Origin: Erysipelotrichaceae bacterium
Lineage (GTDB): Bacteria; Bacillota_I; Bacilli_A; RFN20; CAG-631
DNA: 33,179 nucleotides
Reading direction: 5' to 3'
Assembly: GCA_022767485.1 (NCBI GenBank)
Contig: JALEMY010000063.1
Coordinates: 1 to 33,179 of the forward strand
Shown here: positions 24,432 to 32,964 of the stretch, piece after piece
How the letters are laid out: every line of letters begins with the position of its first letter
How positions within the stretch are numbered: the stretch's first letter is position 1
Made by a program: the position numbers and the translations under genes
Notes under the pieces: model-generated
What the model saw: only the letters and a program-made list of their open reading frames with translations
Databases searched by the model: none
What the model was told of the DNA's origin: nothing

Positions 24432-25490
24432 ATGATAAGCTAACTTTTTTAAATACGTTAAACTAATTAATTTTTCTAATTCTTTTATTTCATCATTTTT
24501 ATCTTTAAAGTATTCAGCCATTTTTGCAATGATTTCATCATAAATTGTTTTATTTTCTACGATGTAATCTATCTTGTTATCTTTTTCATATAAAAATGTT
24601 ATCATGCAACGTCTAAGCATTAAAAGAAGAGATTTTTCAATCCAAAATTCAAATTTTGTTTTAGACCAAATCAAAGATTTTTTAAGCATTTTTAGATAAA
24701 TAGGTAAACCATCATCAACACTTTTATATAAATCAACAAAAGCATAATCATAAAATTGATTGTCTTTATTAATATAATCTAATGCATCGGCACAAATGAT
24801 TTTAATTTTATTAAAATTCTTAAATTGTGGCAAAATATATTGCTTAAATAGTTCGATTATCTTCTCGTTTTTTTCAATTATAGTCACACTTGAAACATTA
24901 TCTTTTAAAGAACACATATAGGCAAAATATCCAAGCCCTAAACCAAAAGTTATAACATTTCCAAAAGATGCATTAATCGCTTGCTTCATAGTGTTAATTT
25001 CATGAGGCGTTATTAACATCCAAATGGACTTATTTTCATATAATGCAATATATTTATATGCTTGCTTAAAATAGCCAATAGGCGTAATTTCACGATCATT
25101 TTTTAAAATAATATCTTGATAAATAAAACATTCATATGGTAAGAAAGTTTCTTCTTTAAAATAAAATTGGTCTTTTTTTATATTTTTCAAACAAATATTT
25201 TTAACATAGGGATCGTTTAAGTATTCTTGGATATTTAAGCATTTAATATTATCTTTTATTTGATAATTTTCATCATTATATTTTACAAAATCTAAAACAT
25301 CTAATTTATTTATTATAAAATCAAAGTATTGTATTGAATTATCATATTGCATAGCAATATCTTTTGTGTTTTCAAGCAAATAAAAATAAAATTCAGCCAT
25401 TTGTTGATTATCTAGATTCTTTTGGTATAAATTTACTAATTTTTTCGTCATATCTTGCTTTACCCTATAATTATGTTTCAACCTTGTCAT
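24426..25490 (-). CDS. Class I SAM-binding protein, spermidine synthase-like
   Basis: The 354-aa protein has a Rossmann-type nucleotide-binding core near residues 175-240: VITFGLGLGYFAYMCSL (glycine-rich motif I), VTIIEKNEKIIELFKQ (motif II with acidic residue), ICADALDYI and YDYAFVDLY (motif IV). This order is shared by spermidine synthases and SAM-dependent methyltransferases. The N-terminal 140 residues are not recognised. The gate-keeping aspartates of true spermidine synthases are not clear, so it could be a methyltransferase or a ligand-binding relative. It stands alone, divergent from the GH26-like gene and convergent with the AroA-like operon. Confidence 0.65.
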   Translation of the reverse strand: MTRLKHNYRVKQDMTKKLVNLYQKNLDNQQMAEFYFYLLENTKDIAMQYDNSIQYFDFIINKLDVLDFVKYNDENYQIKDNIKCLNIQEYLNDPYVKNICLKNIKKDQFYFKEETFLPYECFIYQDIILKNDREITPIGYFKQAYKYIALYENKSIWMLITPHEINTMKQAINASFGNVITFGLGLGYFAYMCSLKDNVSSVTIIEKNEKIIELFKQYILPQFKNFNKIKIICADALDYINKDNQFYDYAFVDLYKSVDDGLPIYLKMLKKSLIWSKTKFEFWIEKSLLLMLRRCMITFLYEKDNKIDYIVENKTIYDEIIAKMAEYFKDKNDEIKELEKLISLTYLKKLAYHL

Positions 25491-25562
25491 AATAATTTTA
25501 TTTTTTTATTAATTTATGATAAGATTATTTTAACATATATTTAGGAGGTATAAAAACCTATT

Positions 25563-27572
25563 ATGAAAAAATTTTTATGCTATTTATTGATGTTAGCTAT
25601 TCCTATTATGGTTAGTAGTTGTAATAATAACGTTAATAATTCATCGTCTGATGGATTAACTAGCAATGATTCATCAAATGATAACTCTTCTAGTTCTTCA
25701 AATGAGGAAAAAATATTTGATGAGGAAATGTATTATCAAGAAGAAGAAGAAAACCCTCATTTTCATCAAGATGTAGTTAATCTTTCAACTAGTAAAGATG
25801 AAATTTCTAGTGTGTTTGTTAGTGAATTTTATGATGAGATTTTAAATCTTACTGCAAGCAATACAACATATGGTGAACTATATTTCAATGGTAGTTTAAG
25901 TGATACAATCACAAAGAGCATTTCTATAACTGATGATGCATACTATATGTTTTATGGTGATAATAAAGCTCGCTTAGTCTCGCTTGCAAATGGTTATGCT
26001 TTAACTTTACCAACAACTACTACTATAAAGCCTAACTTATCTTGTCCTAATTATCGTACACAATATTCTACAAAAGATTACACATTAACAATATCTATTG
26101 AAAATTCTAATCCATATAATAATTGGGCTACATATCATGATGAATGGTTGGTTAGATATTTAAAAGCTGATGGTACCACTGTTGGTAATAATAATTTTAA
26201 AAACTACATGACTGATAATGGCTTATCTTATGTGGAAGAACCAACTATCTCCACTTCATTTTTAAGTGGTTATGAAGTTGAATTTTTTTCAATTTTAATT
26301 GAAGATAATGAACAAATTGCTATGCCATATTATAACATTGCAATCATTAGAAAACCTAGTAGTATAAAAGCCTTTACATTGCTTGTCATGAAATCAAAAA
26401 CTAATATGGTCGTCGATTTTAAAAACATTGTATCATCCTATCATAGATTTAATAAACCATATTGCAAAGGCATGGTTGGAAAAGCCACAGAATATGATTT
26501 AAAAATTCCTAGTTATTTAAATATTGAAACACAAAAGTATTATAAAAAACTTATGGAACAAAACTACACTGATTGGGGGTTTTTCTTTCACTCAATGTAT
26601 AAAAATGGAGCCAATAAAACAAAAATAATTCAAAAAACTTCTATTTTTGAAAGCGAAGAACAAATGAATTATAAATTTGATATTATGCCAACTTATTCTC
26701 ACACAGGAGAATATAGCAATCCTACTTTATTTCCAACGGAAGTCGCATTAGAATTAGCAGGTGGTAATGGCTTTAATAATAGACCTGTATTACAATATAC
26801 TCTTCAATTTACAACATCAAATAATGAAGGTTTAATGGGTTATACACCAATGTTTGATATCTTAAGAGGAAAATACGATGATTATTTTAAAAAACTTGCA
26901 AGCGATATTAAAACATATGGAAAACCAATATTATTTAGATTAAATAATGAAATGAATTCTGACTGGGTTAGTTATTGTGGTCAAGTAACACTTCTTGATC
27001 CTGATATATTCGCACTAACGTGGAACAAAATGGCTAAAATCTTTGAAGATGAAGGCGTTGATAATGTATTATTCATCTTTAATCCTACAGCAGTTACTTA
27101 TCCATTTTCCTCTTGGGGTGAAGATTTATGTTATCTTCCATCATTAAAATATGTTCAAATTTTAGGATTAACATATTATGAATATAACAATTATGCAAAT
27201 GGTGAAGACCCAATGTCTTTTTATGATATGTATAAATGGCTATATAACAAAAATAGTCCTCAATGGACTAAATACCCAGCAATTATTTCTGAATTTGCTT
27301 GTGGTGCTGGTGGCAATTCAGAAGGCTATAAATTATATAGAAATGCTCAAACTCAAGCGGTGTGGGTTGAAGACTTATTCGATTGTTTAAACAATCATAG
27401 AAACGAAGCATTCATCAGTCAAATAAAAGGTGCTGTCTGGTTTAATGCTAATGATGATTTAGGAAGTAAAATTAAAAACTTGCTAGTATTAGATACAGTT
27501 AATACGAAATTCACAATTCAAATGTTTAATTATGGTTTAAATCAAACAAAGCAGTTAAAAAATAATCAGTAA
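25563..27572 (+). CDS. Lipoprotein with GH26-like (beta-mannanase-type) catalytic domain
   Basis: This 669-aa secreted lipoprotein has a signal with lipobox VSSC (Cys20), a Ser/Asn-rich linker to about residue 50, an N-terminal region of about 250 residues that I cannot assign, and then a TIM-barrel glycosidase-like domain (about 330-650). Within it RLNNEMNSDW (459-468) matches the GH26 acid/base motif, with Glu463, and AIISEFACG (573-581) offers the nucleophile Glu577. Both glutamates are present, so hydrolysis of mannan or a related glucan outside the cell is plausible. An AGGAGGT site lies 13 bases before the ATG, a rather long spacing. A large hairpin terminator follows. ORF 27178-27390 is a shadow. 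Confidence 0.75.
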   Translation: MKKFLCYLLMLAIPIMVSSCNNNVNNSSSDGLTSNDSSNDNSSSSSNEEKIFDEEMYYQEEEENPHFHQDVVNLSTSKDEISSVFVSEFYDEILNLTASNTTYGELYFNGSLSDTITKSISITDDAYYMFYGDNKARLVSLANGYALTLPTTTTIKPNLSCPNYRTQYSTKDYTLTISIENSNPYNNWATYHDEWLVRYLKADGTTVGNNNFKNYMTDNGLSYVEEPTISTSFLSGYEVEFFSILIEDNEQIAMPYYNIAIIRKPSSIKAFTLLVMKSKTNMVVDFKNIVSSYHRFNKPYCKGMVGKATEYDLKIPSYLNIETQKYYKKLMEQNYTDWGFFFHSMYKNGANKTKIIQKTSIFESEEQMNYKFDIMPTYSHTGEYSNPTLFPTEVALELAGGNGFNNRPVLQYTLQFTTSNNEGLMGYTPMFDILRGKYDDYFKKLASDIKTYGKPILFRLNNEMNSDWVSYCGQVTLLDPDIFALTWNKMAKIFEDEGVDNVLFIFNPTAVTYPFSSWGEDLCYLPSLKYVQILGLTYYEYNNYANGEDPMSFYDMYKWLYNKNSPQWTKYPAIISEFACGAGGNSEGYKLYRNAQTQAVWVEDLFDCLNNHRNEAFISQIKGAVWFNANDDLGSKIKNLLVLDTVNTKFTIQMFNYGLNQTKQLKNNQ

Positions 27573-27604
27573 ATTCTAAACAAAACATATTATTAAAACT
27601 ATAT

Positions 27605-27692
27605 CTCCAAAAAAGACACATAATAATTCAAAGAAAAAGCAATGAAAATTGTAATATCATAAATTATTATAAATCTTCTTTGGAGTTTTTTT
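27605..27692 (+). terminator. Long-stem hairpin terminator after the GH26-like gene
   Basis: CTCCAAAAAAGA (27605-27616) pairs with TCTTCTTTGGAG (27674-27685), one mismatch, and the stem continues inward with ATAATAATT/AATTATTAT. TTTTTTT follows directly. The 33-base loop is larger than in ordinary terminators. It starts 32 bases beyond the stop codon. Confidence 0.72.
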
Positions 27693-27724
27693 ATTTGATA
27701 TAAAAAATAAAAAGCAAATTAAAA

Positions 27725-27754
27725 GGCATGATTTCAAATAAGTAAAATCATGCC
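27725..27754 (-). terminator. Terminator after the second solute-binding lipoprotein
   Basis: GGCATGATTT and AAATCATGCC form a perfect 10-bp stem around a 10-base loop. On the minus strand it is followed by TTTTAATTTGCTTTTT. It lies 31 bases past the stop of the 665-aa lipoprotein gene. Confidence 0.85.
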
Positions 27755-27784
27755 CATAAATTTATTTATATTTTAATTTGTCTA

Positions 27785-29782
27785 TTAATTATTTGGCAAA
27801 GCACCTTCATAAGAATTTCTATAACTCTTATCTAACACATTATATTTACCTGCTCCATACATATTATCAACACATTCTTGTAAGAACAACCAAATAGTTT
27901 CTGTGTTACTGTTGATTTCATCTTCAATATCAGTTAAATGCGCTTGAATTGTTGTCACATATGAATCAGTTCCTAAAGTGCCGGTTTGCGTCTCAGAATC
28001 GATAAAATATGAATCTCTATTACGCCAGCGATATAACACGTCCTTCTTTGTTTCTTCACCTGTATCAGTTTCATCAGCAACTTCAATTGGTTCATTGTTA
28101 TAATTCAAACATGTAATATAATCATCGCCAAAGCCATCAAGCATATAAATACTATCAAGCATTGTTACTAAACCATAAGTAATATTAGAAAAGTATTCTA
28201 CATCAGCATCTTTTATTCCATTTTCATCTGGAATAACAAACAAGTCATTACAATCAAACCATTGTTTCATTTGATATGTCCAATTATCGATATAATCAAT
28301 AGCAGGATCTAAAGAAGGATTATCGGTTTGAAATGAAAATTTACTACCGCGTTTTGTTAATGGCATTGTCAAATCACCTTTATAATCAGTACCATTGAAA
28401 TTATACGTTACTTCAGCTCGTCCTTTAATAGCTCTAGGATCAAGGCCCATAAACATTGAAAAATAAGCAGCAACATCCATTTCAAGTTGAGCATTTTCAC
28501 TGCATGGTTTACCTATTGGACATTGATTACCTACAATGACTCCTCCAATTCCAACACCAGAATATAATGGAGAATCTTCATCAACTCTAGGATAAGGTAA
28601 ATAATCTACTTTAACACTTGGATTATGTTGCTTTGTAAAGTTGGAAATGTTTGATATTGCCCATGGTGCTTCTGCATAAAATGTACAATATTGATCGGAA
28701 ATAAAATTTTCATTTGATTTCCAAATAGCAGCATTTGGAAAGGCATCTTTCTTAGTTTTTCCAACAGAAGTCATATCATACATATATACACAATTTTGAG
28801 AAATCTGTTGTTCGTAGTTTAACAACTTTGAAATTGTTGTTTGAACTTGAGGACTACTAATATCTACAGAACTTTCTCTTATAAATTGACTAAATACTGT
28901 AGGCATTGAATAAGAAAGCAAATTATCTACTACTTTTGATAATCCAGCATGCGTATCTGTTGTTGAACGATCAATAGCATTAACAAAACTTTCCCATGTA
29001 AAGTTATCAACCCATTGTTTGTATGCTTCACTATTTTGTCCTAATGATTCATCAATTACATCAGATACAATCGTATATTCTTCTATAGAATTTAAATTTA
29101 CAAAAATTCCCCAAGGGTCTGCAAGTATTGGAAAACCAGCTTGAAAACCGCCAAAATTAAATCTAGATAAAAAGTACTCATTGAATTGTTGAAAATATTC
29201 ACTGTCTTTATAACGATTTAAATCATAACATAAACCATCAGCTAATTCATCAACAACATGTCTCGTTCCCCACATTAATTGTGGTAAGTGACCATTCATT
29301 CCAATGTAATCTTTCAATGTGTAATCATAATCAGCTATAGAACAATATCTCAAATTAATTTTTACGTTTGGGGCTAGTTTTTTAAAAGCACTTGCAGCTC
29401 CAAAAAACTTTGCCATTTCAATTGATGTAACATCATCTTTATGATAGCGATATATTGTATCATTTGGATCAGGACTATAATTACCAATATCAGTGATATA
29501 GCCATCTTGCCCTTCAATATAAGTTAAAAAGTCTATTGAAACAGAGGCATTTAAGACATCATCTGGTATTAATTTTGTATAATCTTCTTCAATTGATCCT
29601 TTATATGATTCATCAGACATAGATTCATAAATATTTCCACTTGAAGATTCATCTGATGGTGTGTTTGATAAATCATCATTTGATGGAGTATTTGATAAAT
29701 CGCTAATTGTATTATCACCACATCCACTTATAGTTAATGAAAGCATAGATATTAGTGAAAGCATTAATATATTTTTTTTCAT
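27785..29782 (-). CDS. Extracellular solute-binding lipoprotein, paralogue 2
   Basis: This 665-aa protein has a lipoprotein signal (MKKNILMLSLISMLSLTISGC, lipobox Cys21), a Ser/Asp-rich spacer of about 40 residues, and a large extracellular domain resembling ABC carbohydrate-binding proteins (family 1), for example MAKFFGAASAFKKLAPNVKINLRY near 125-150. It closely matches the upstream paralogue across its length, including the C-terminal RNSYEGALPN. No permease or ATPase gene is adjacent, so it must share a transporter encoded elsewhere or serve another surface role. An AGGAG ribosome binding site is present, but only 73 bases separate it from the paralogue, which include a terminator. Confidence 0.82.
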   Translation of the reverse strand: MKKNILMLSLISMLSLTISGCGDNTISDLSNTPSNDDLSNTPSDESSSGNIYESMSDESYKGSIEEDYTKLIPDDVLNASVSIDFLTYIEGQDGYITDIGNYSPDPNDTIYRYHKDDVTSIEMAKFFGAASAFKKLAPNVKINLRYCSIADYDYTLKDYIGMNGHLPQLMWGTRHVVDELADGLCYDLNRYKDSEYFQQFNEYFLSRFNFGGFQAGFPILADPWGIFVNLNSIEEYTIVSDVIDESLGQNSEAYKQWVDNFTWESFVNAIDRSTTDTHAGLSKVVDNLLSYSMPTVFSQFIRESSVDISSPQVQTTISKLLNYEQQISQNCVYMYDMTSVGKTKKDAFPNAAIWKSNENFISDQYCTFYAEAPWAISNISNFTKQHNPSVKVDYLPYPRVDEDSPLYSGVGIGGVIVGNQCPIGKPCSENAQLEMDVAAYFSMFMGLDPRAIKGRAEVTYNFNGTDYKGDLTMPLTKRGSKFSFQTDNPSLDPAIDYIDNWTYQMKQWFDCNDLFVIPDENGIKDADVEYFSNITYGLVTMLDSIYMLDGFGDDYITCLNYNNEPIEVADETDTGEETKKDVLYRWRNRDSYFIDSETQTGTLGTDSYVTTIQAHLTDIEDEINSNTETIWLFLQECVDNMYGAGKYNVLDKSYRNSYEGALPNN

Positions 29783-29814
29783 ATAATATTTTTCTCCTTT
29801 ATATTAATGTTAAA

Positions 29815-29841
29815 AAGGAAGCAACAAATCGATGCTTCCTT
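29815..29841 (-). terminator. Terminator between the two solute-binding genes
   Basis: AAGGAAGCA and TGCTTCCTT form a perfect 9-bp stem with a nine-base loop, 15 bases after the stop of the upstream paralogue, followed by a short T run on the minus strand. The weak T run suggests partial read-through, so that the second gene may be made at a lower level. Confidence 0.78.
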
Positions 29842-29855
29842 AATTAAATGTTTAA

Positions 29856-31856
29856 CTAGTTAGGCAAAGCTCCTTCATATGAATTTCTATATGATCTATC
29901 TAATACATCATATTTTCCTGAGCCATACATATTATCGACACATTCTTGTAAGAATAACCAAGCAATATTTGTGTTGTCATTAATTTCATTTTCGATTTCT
30001 GCTAATCTTGCAATTACTGTTGTTACATAAGAATCTGTACCAAGAGTGCCTGTTTGAGTATCTTTATCAATAAATCTAGTAAATCTACCACACCAGTTAG
30101 CAAAGATATCTTTAGTTTTTTCATCTTCAGAATCAATATCTGGAACTGCAACTGGTTCATTCCAGTAGTTTAAGCATGTTACATAATCATCGCCAATGCC
30201 ATCAAGCATATAAACGCTATCTAACATTTTTACAAGTCCATAAGTAATATTTGAAAAATATTCAACATCGGCATCTTTATTACCATTTTCATCAGCAATT
30301 ACATATAAATCATAAACATCAAACCATTTTTTCATTTGATATGTCCAGTTATCAACATAATCAATAGCAGGATCTAAATCTGGATTTTCTGTTTGGAAAG
30401 AGAATTTGCTACCACGTTTAGTAATTGGTAATGCTAAGTCTCCAGTAAAGTCAGTACCATTGAAGTTATATGTGACCTCTGAACGTGCTTGAATAGCTCT
30501 AGGGTCAAGGCCCATAAACATTGCAAAGTATGCTGCCACATCCATTTCAAGTTGTTTGTCTTCAGTGCATACTGTACCAATTGGACATTGATTACCAACT
30601 GTTAAACCTTCAACAGCGATACCTGAGTAAGCTGAAGTATCAGCATCAAGTTTTGGATAAGGTAAAAAGTCAGCTTTAATATTTGAACTATGTTCTTTAG
30701 CGTATTGAGAAATTGTTGTTAAAGCCCATGGAGCTTCAGCATAGAAAGTACAATATTGGTCAACAACGAAGTTTTGTGTACCTAACCAATTCTTTGCGTT
30801 AGGGAAATTGTCTTTTGCTGTATGGCCAGTTGATGTCATATCATACATATATACGCAATTTTGTGATAATGTTTGTTCGTAATTTAATAATTTTGTAATT
30901 GTATTAATAACTTCAGAACTGCTGATATCTACAGAACCATTAGCGATAAATTGACTATTGATAGATGGAACTGAATATGAAGTGAAATATTCAACAACTC
31001 TTGAAAGTCCTGCGTGTGTATCGTTTGTTGAACGATCAACAGCACTTACAAAATTATCCCAAGTAAAGTTATCAACCCATTCTTTGTAAGCATCTGTATT
31101 TTGTTGTAATGTTTCATCAACAACATCAGATACGATTGAATATTCTTCAAGATTATTTAAATTTACGAATACACCCCAAGGTTCTCCAGCGATTGGAAGT
31201 CCTGCTTGGAATCCACCAAAATTAAATCTACTCATAAAGTATTCATTGTATTGTTGATAGTATTCTGAATCAGCATATCTTGATAAATCATAACAATAAC
31301 CATCTGACAATTGTTCAACAACATGTCTTGTACCCCACATTAAATGTGGAAGACTTCCATTATGCATTCCAACATAATCTTTTAATGTGTAATCATAATC
31401 ACCTATTGAACAATATCTCAAATTGATTTTTACGTTTGGTGCAAGTTTTTTAAATGCACTAGCTGCACCAAAATACTTAGCCATTTCAATTGATGTAACA
31501 TCATCTTTATGGTAGCGATAAGTAGTGTCGTTTGGATCTGGGCTATAATTACCAATATCAGTAATATATCCATCTTGTCCTTCAATATAAACTAAAAAAT
31601 CAATTGACACATTTGCATTCAATACTTTTTCTGGAATCAAGCCAGTGTAATCATCATCAATTTCACCTTTATAAGATTCATCAGAAATCGATTCATAAAT
31701 ATCCTTACTTGAAGAACTTTCTTCAAATTGGTTATCAGATGAATTATCAACTGGATTTGATGGTACGGATTGATCACTAATATCGTTATCACCACATCCA
31801 GCAATCGTTAAAGAAAGCATAGATATTAATGAAAGCATTAATAAATTCTTTTTCAT
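29856..31856 (-). CDS. Extracellular solute-binding lipoprotein, paralogue 1
   Basis: The start is taken at the ATG at 31856 (666 aa) because the paralogue also begins MKKN; the track's TTG at 31862 lies closer to the AGGAGG and remains possible. The lipobox is LTIAGC. The acidic and Ser-rich spacer differs from paralogue 2, while the binding domain is highly similar (DFLVYIEGQDGYITDIGNYS is nearly the same in both), so the pair arose by tandem duplication. A strong promoter lies upstream. Size and layout fit binding proteins for large sugars or peptides; the ligand is unknown. Confidence 0.82.
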   Translation of the reverse strand: MKKNLLMLSLISMLSLTIAGCGDNDISDQSVPSNPVDNSSDNQFEESSSSKDIYESISDESYKGEIDDDYTGLIPEKVLNANVSIDFLVYIEGQDGYITDIGNYSPDPNDTTYRYHKDDVTSIEMAKYFGAASAFKKLAPNVKINLRYCSIGDYDYTLKDYVGMHNGSLPHLMWGTRHVVEQLSDGYCYDLSRYADSEYYQQYNEYFMSRFNFGGFQAGLPIAGEPWGVFVNLNNLEEYSIVSDVVDETLQQNTDAYKEWVDNFTWDNFVSAVDRSTNDTHAGLSRVVEYFTSYSVPSINSQFIANGSVDISSSEVINTITKLLNYEQTLSQNCVYMYDMTSTGHTAKDNFPNAKNWLGTQNFVVDQYCTFYAEAPWALTTISQYAKEHSSNIKADFLPYPKLDADTSAYSGIAVEGLTVGNQCPIGTVCTEDKQLEMDVAAYFAMFMGLDPRAIQARSEVTYNFNGTDFTGDLALPITKRGSKFSFQTENPDLDPAIDYVDNWTYQMKKWFDVYDLYVIADENGNKDADVEYFSNITYGLVKMLDSVYMLDGIGDDYVTCLNYWNEPVAVPDIDSEDEKTKDIFANWCGRFTRFIDKDTQTGTLGTDSYVTTVIARLAEIENEINDNTNIAWLFLQECVDNMYGSGKYDVLDRSYRNSYEGALPN

Positions 31857-31898
31857 AAGCAATTATTCCTCCTTTGTGTAATTTGCTTTTTCATTTTT

Positions 31899-31927
31899 AT
31901 TATAAGTTATTTTCAAATTATTGTTAA
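31899..31927 (-). promoter_or_regulatory. Promoter of the solute-binding lipoprotein genes
   Basis: On the minus strand TTAACA (31927-31922) and TATAAT (31904-31899) are 17 bases apart, an almost ideal housekeeping promoter. It lies about 40 bases before the start codon of paralogue 1, with AGGAGG between. Confidence 0.7.
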
Positions 31928-32094
31928 GCATTTTTAATTGATTATCCAAAAAATGACTATTTTAGTTAAAAAATTGCTAGTTAAAAACAAATTTTGGCAT
32001 TTTTTTATAATAATAAAAAATAAATTTATTTTTTCGTTCATTTTTTATGAACTTTTTGATAATATATAGTATGAACAAAAAAGAAGGTGTATTT

Positions 32095-32868
32095 ATGAGT
32101 TTATTATTCTTTGCTCTTCCTATTACTGGAATTGCTACAACTATTATCGATATCATTCTTGCTATATTACTTTTTGCAATAGTTATATATTTTTGCTTTC
32201 GCTTTAAACTTTCAAATAAAGTAATAATTAGTGTATCTATTGCTTGCGCATTGGTTTTGCTTTCAGAAATTTTTGATTTCAAGGCACTTCGTGGAGCTAC
32301 AATTATCACTTTATGTTTACTAACAGTATATGCTTCATTACTACTTTCTAACTCGGAAAAAGAAATAGAAATAAGAAAGAATAAAAAAGTATCAAAAAAG
32401 GAAGCTTCACTTACAGAAAATGAAAGCGATGAACTTATTGAAAATCTTCATAAAGCAGTAATTTCCTTGTCTTCTACACAAACTGGAGCTTTAATCACTC
32501 TTGAAAGAAGCGATGACTTATCTGTTTATATGCAAAAATCCGGAACAAAAATTAGCGCTCCTGTTACACCTGAATTGTTAGAGACTATCTTTTATAAAGG
32601 GACACCTTTACATGATGGTGCCACAATTATCCGCGGAAACATGATCGTTTCTTCTGCAGTTTTCTACCAACCAACACAAAAACCATTAAATGGAAAATAT
32701 GGTTCAAGACATAGAGCAGCAATTGGCTTTTCTGAAGTTTGTGATGCGCTAACAATTGTTATTTCAGAAGAGACAGGAAAAGTATCGTTCGCTTATAAAG
32801 GAGAATTAACTACCATTGCTGTAGGGCAATTTGTAGAAAAATTTAAAGAATTTTACTATAATAATTAA
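32095..32868 (+). CDS. Membrane diadenylate cyclase CdaA (c-di-AMP synthesis)
   Basis: The protein is 257 aa from the ATG at 32095, which is preferred over the track's 32047 because AGAAGGTG lies just before it. Two to three membrane helices (within residues 5-85) precede a short linker and a DAC domain with the catalytic motifs HDGATII (Asp174-Gly-Ala) and RHRAAIG (205-211). It joins two ATP molecules into c-di-AMP, which controls potassium, osmotic and wall balance. In most Firmicutes cdaR and glmM follow cdaA; here an insertion sequence begins within a few bases of the stop codon, so cdaR, if present, is cut off from this transcript. The minus ORF 31977-32309 is a shadow. Confidence 0.93.
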   Translation: MSLLFFALPITGIATTIIDIILAILLFAIVIYFCFRFKLSNKVIISVSIACALVLLSEIFDFKALRGATIITLCLLTVYASLLLSNSEKEIEIRKNKKVSKKEASLTENESDELIENLHKAVISLSSTQTGALITLERSDDLSVYMQKSGTKISAPVTPELLETIFYKGTPLHDGATIIRGNMIVSSAVFYQPTQKPLNGKYGSRHRAAIGFSEVCDALTIVISEETGKVSFAYKGELTTIAVGQFVEKFKEFYYNN

Positions 32869-32921
32869 AAGGGGCTGTTGAAAAACCTATAATTTAAAAT
32901 AGGTTGGACAACAGTCCTTTT
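32867..32921 (+). terminator. Large hairpin at the cdaA 3' end and IS boundary
   Basis: AAAAGGGGCTGTTG (32867-32880) pairs with CAACAGTCCTTTT (32909-32921) through Watson-Crick and G-T pairs, and an inner stem ACCTAT/ATAGGT stacks inside. A T-rich run follows on the plus strand. It probably belongs to the end of the insertion sequence and will also stop transcription of cdaA. Confidence 0.7.
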
Positions 32922-32942
32922 ATTATCTATCAAGAGGTTTTT

Positions 32943-32961
32943 CAACAAGCTTCGCTTGTTG
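32943..32961 (+). terminator. Hairpin terminator inside the IS end
   Basis: CAACAAGC and GCTTGTTG form a perfect 8-bp stem with loop TTC, followed by TTTTTAATTTTT on the plus strand. It would stop transcripts entering the element from the cdaA side, a common protection against antisense reading of transposase genes. Confidence 0.75.
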
Positions 32962-32964
32962 TTT

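Noticed and set aside
31977-32309. Minus-strand ORF of 110 aa opposite the cdaA start
   Set aside because: It lies over the well-supported cdaA start and promoter and has no recognisable domain or ribosome binding site.
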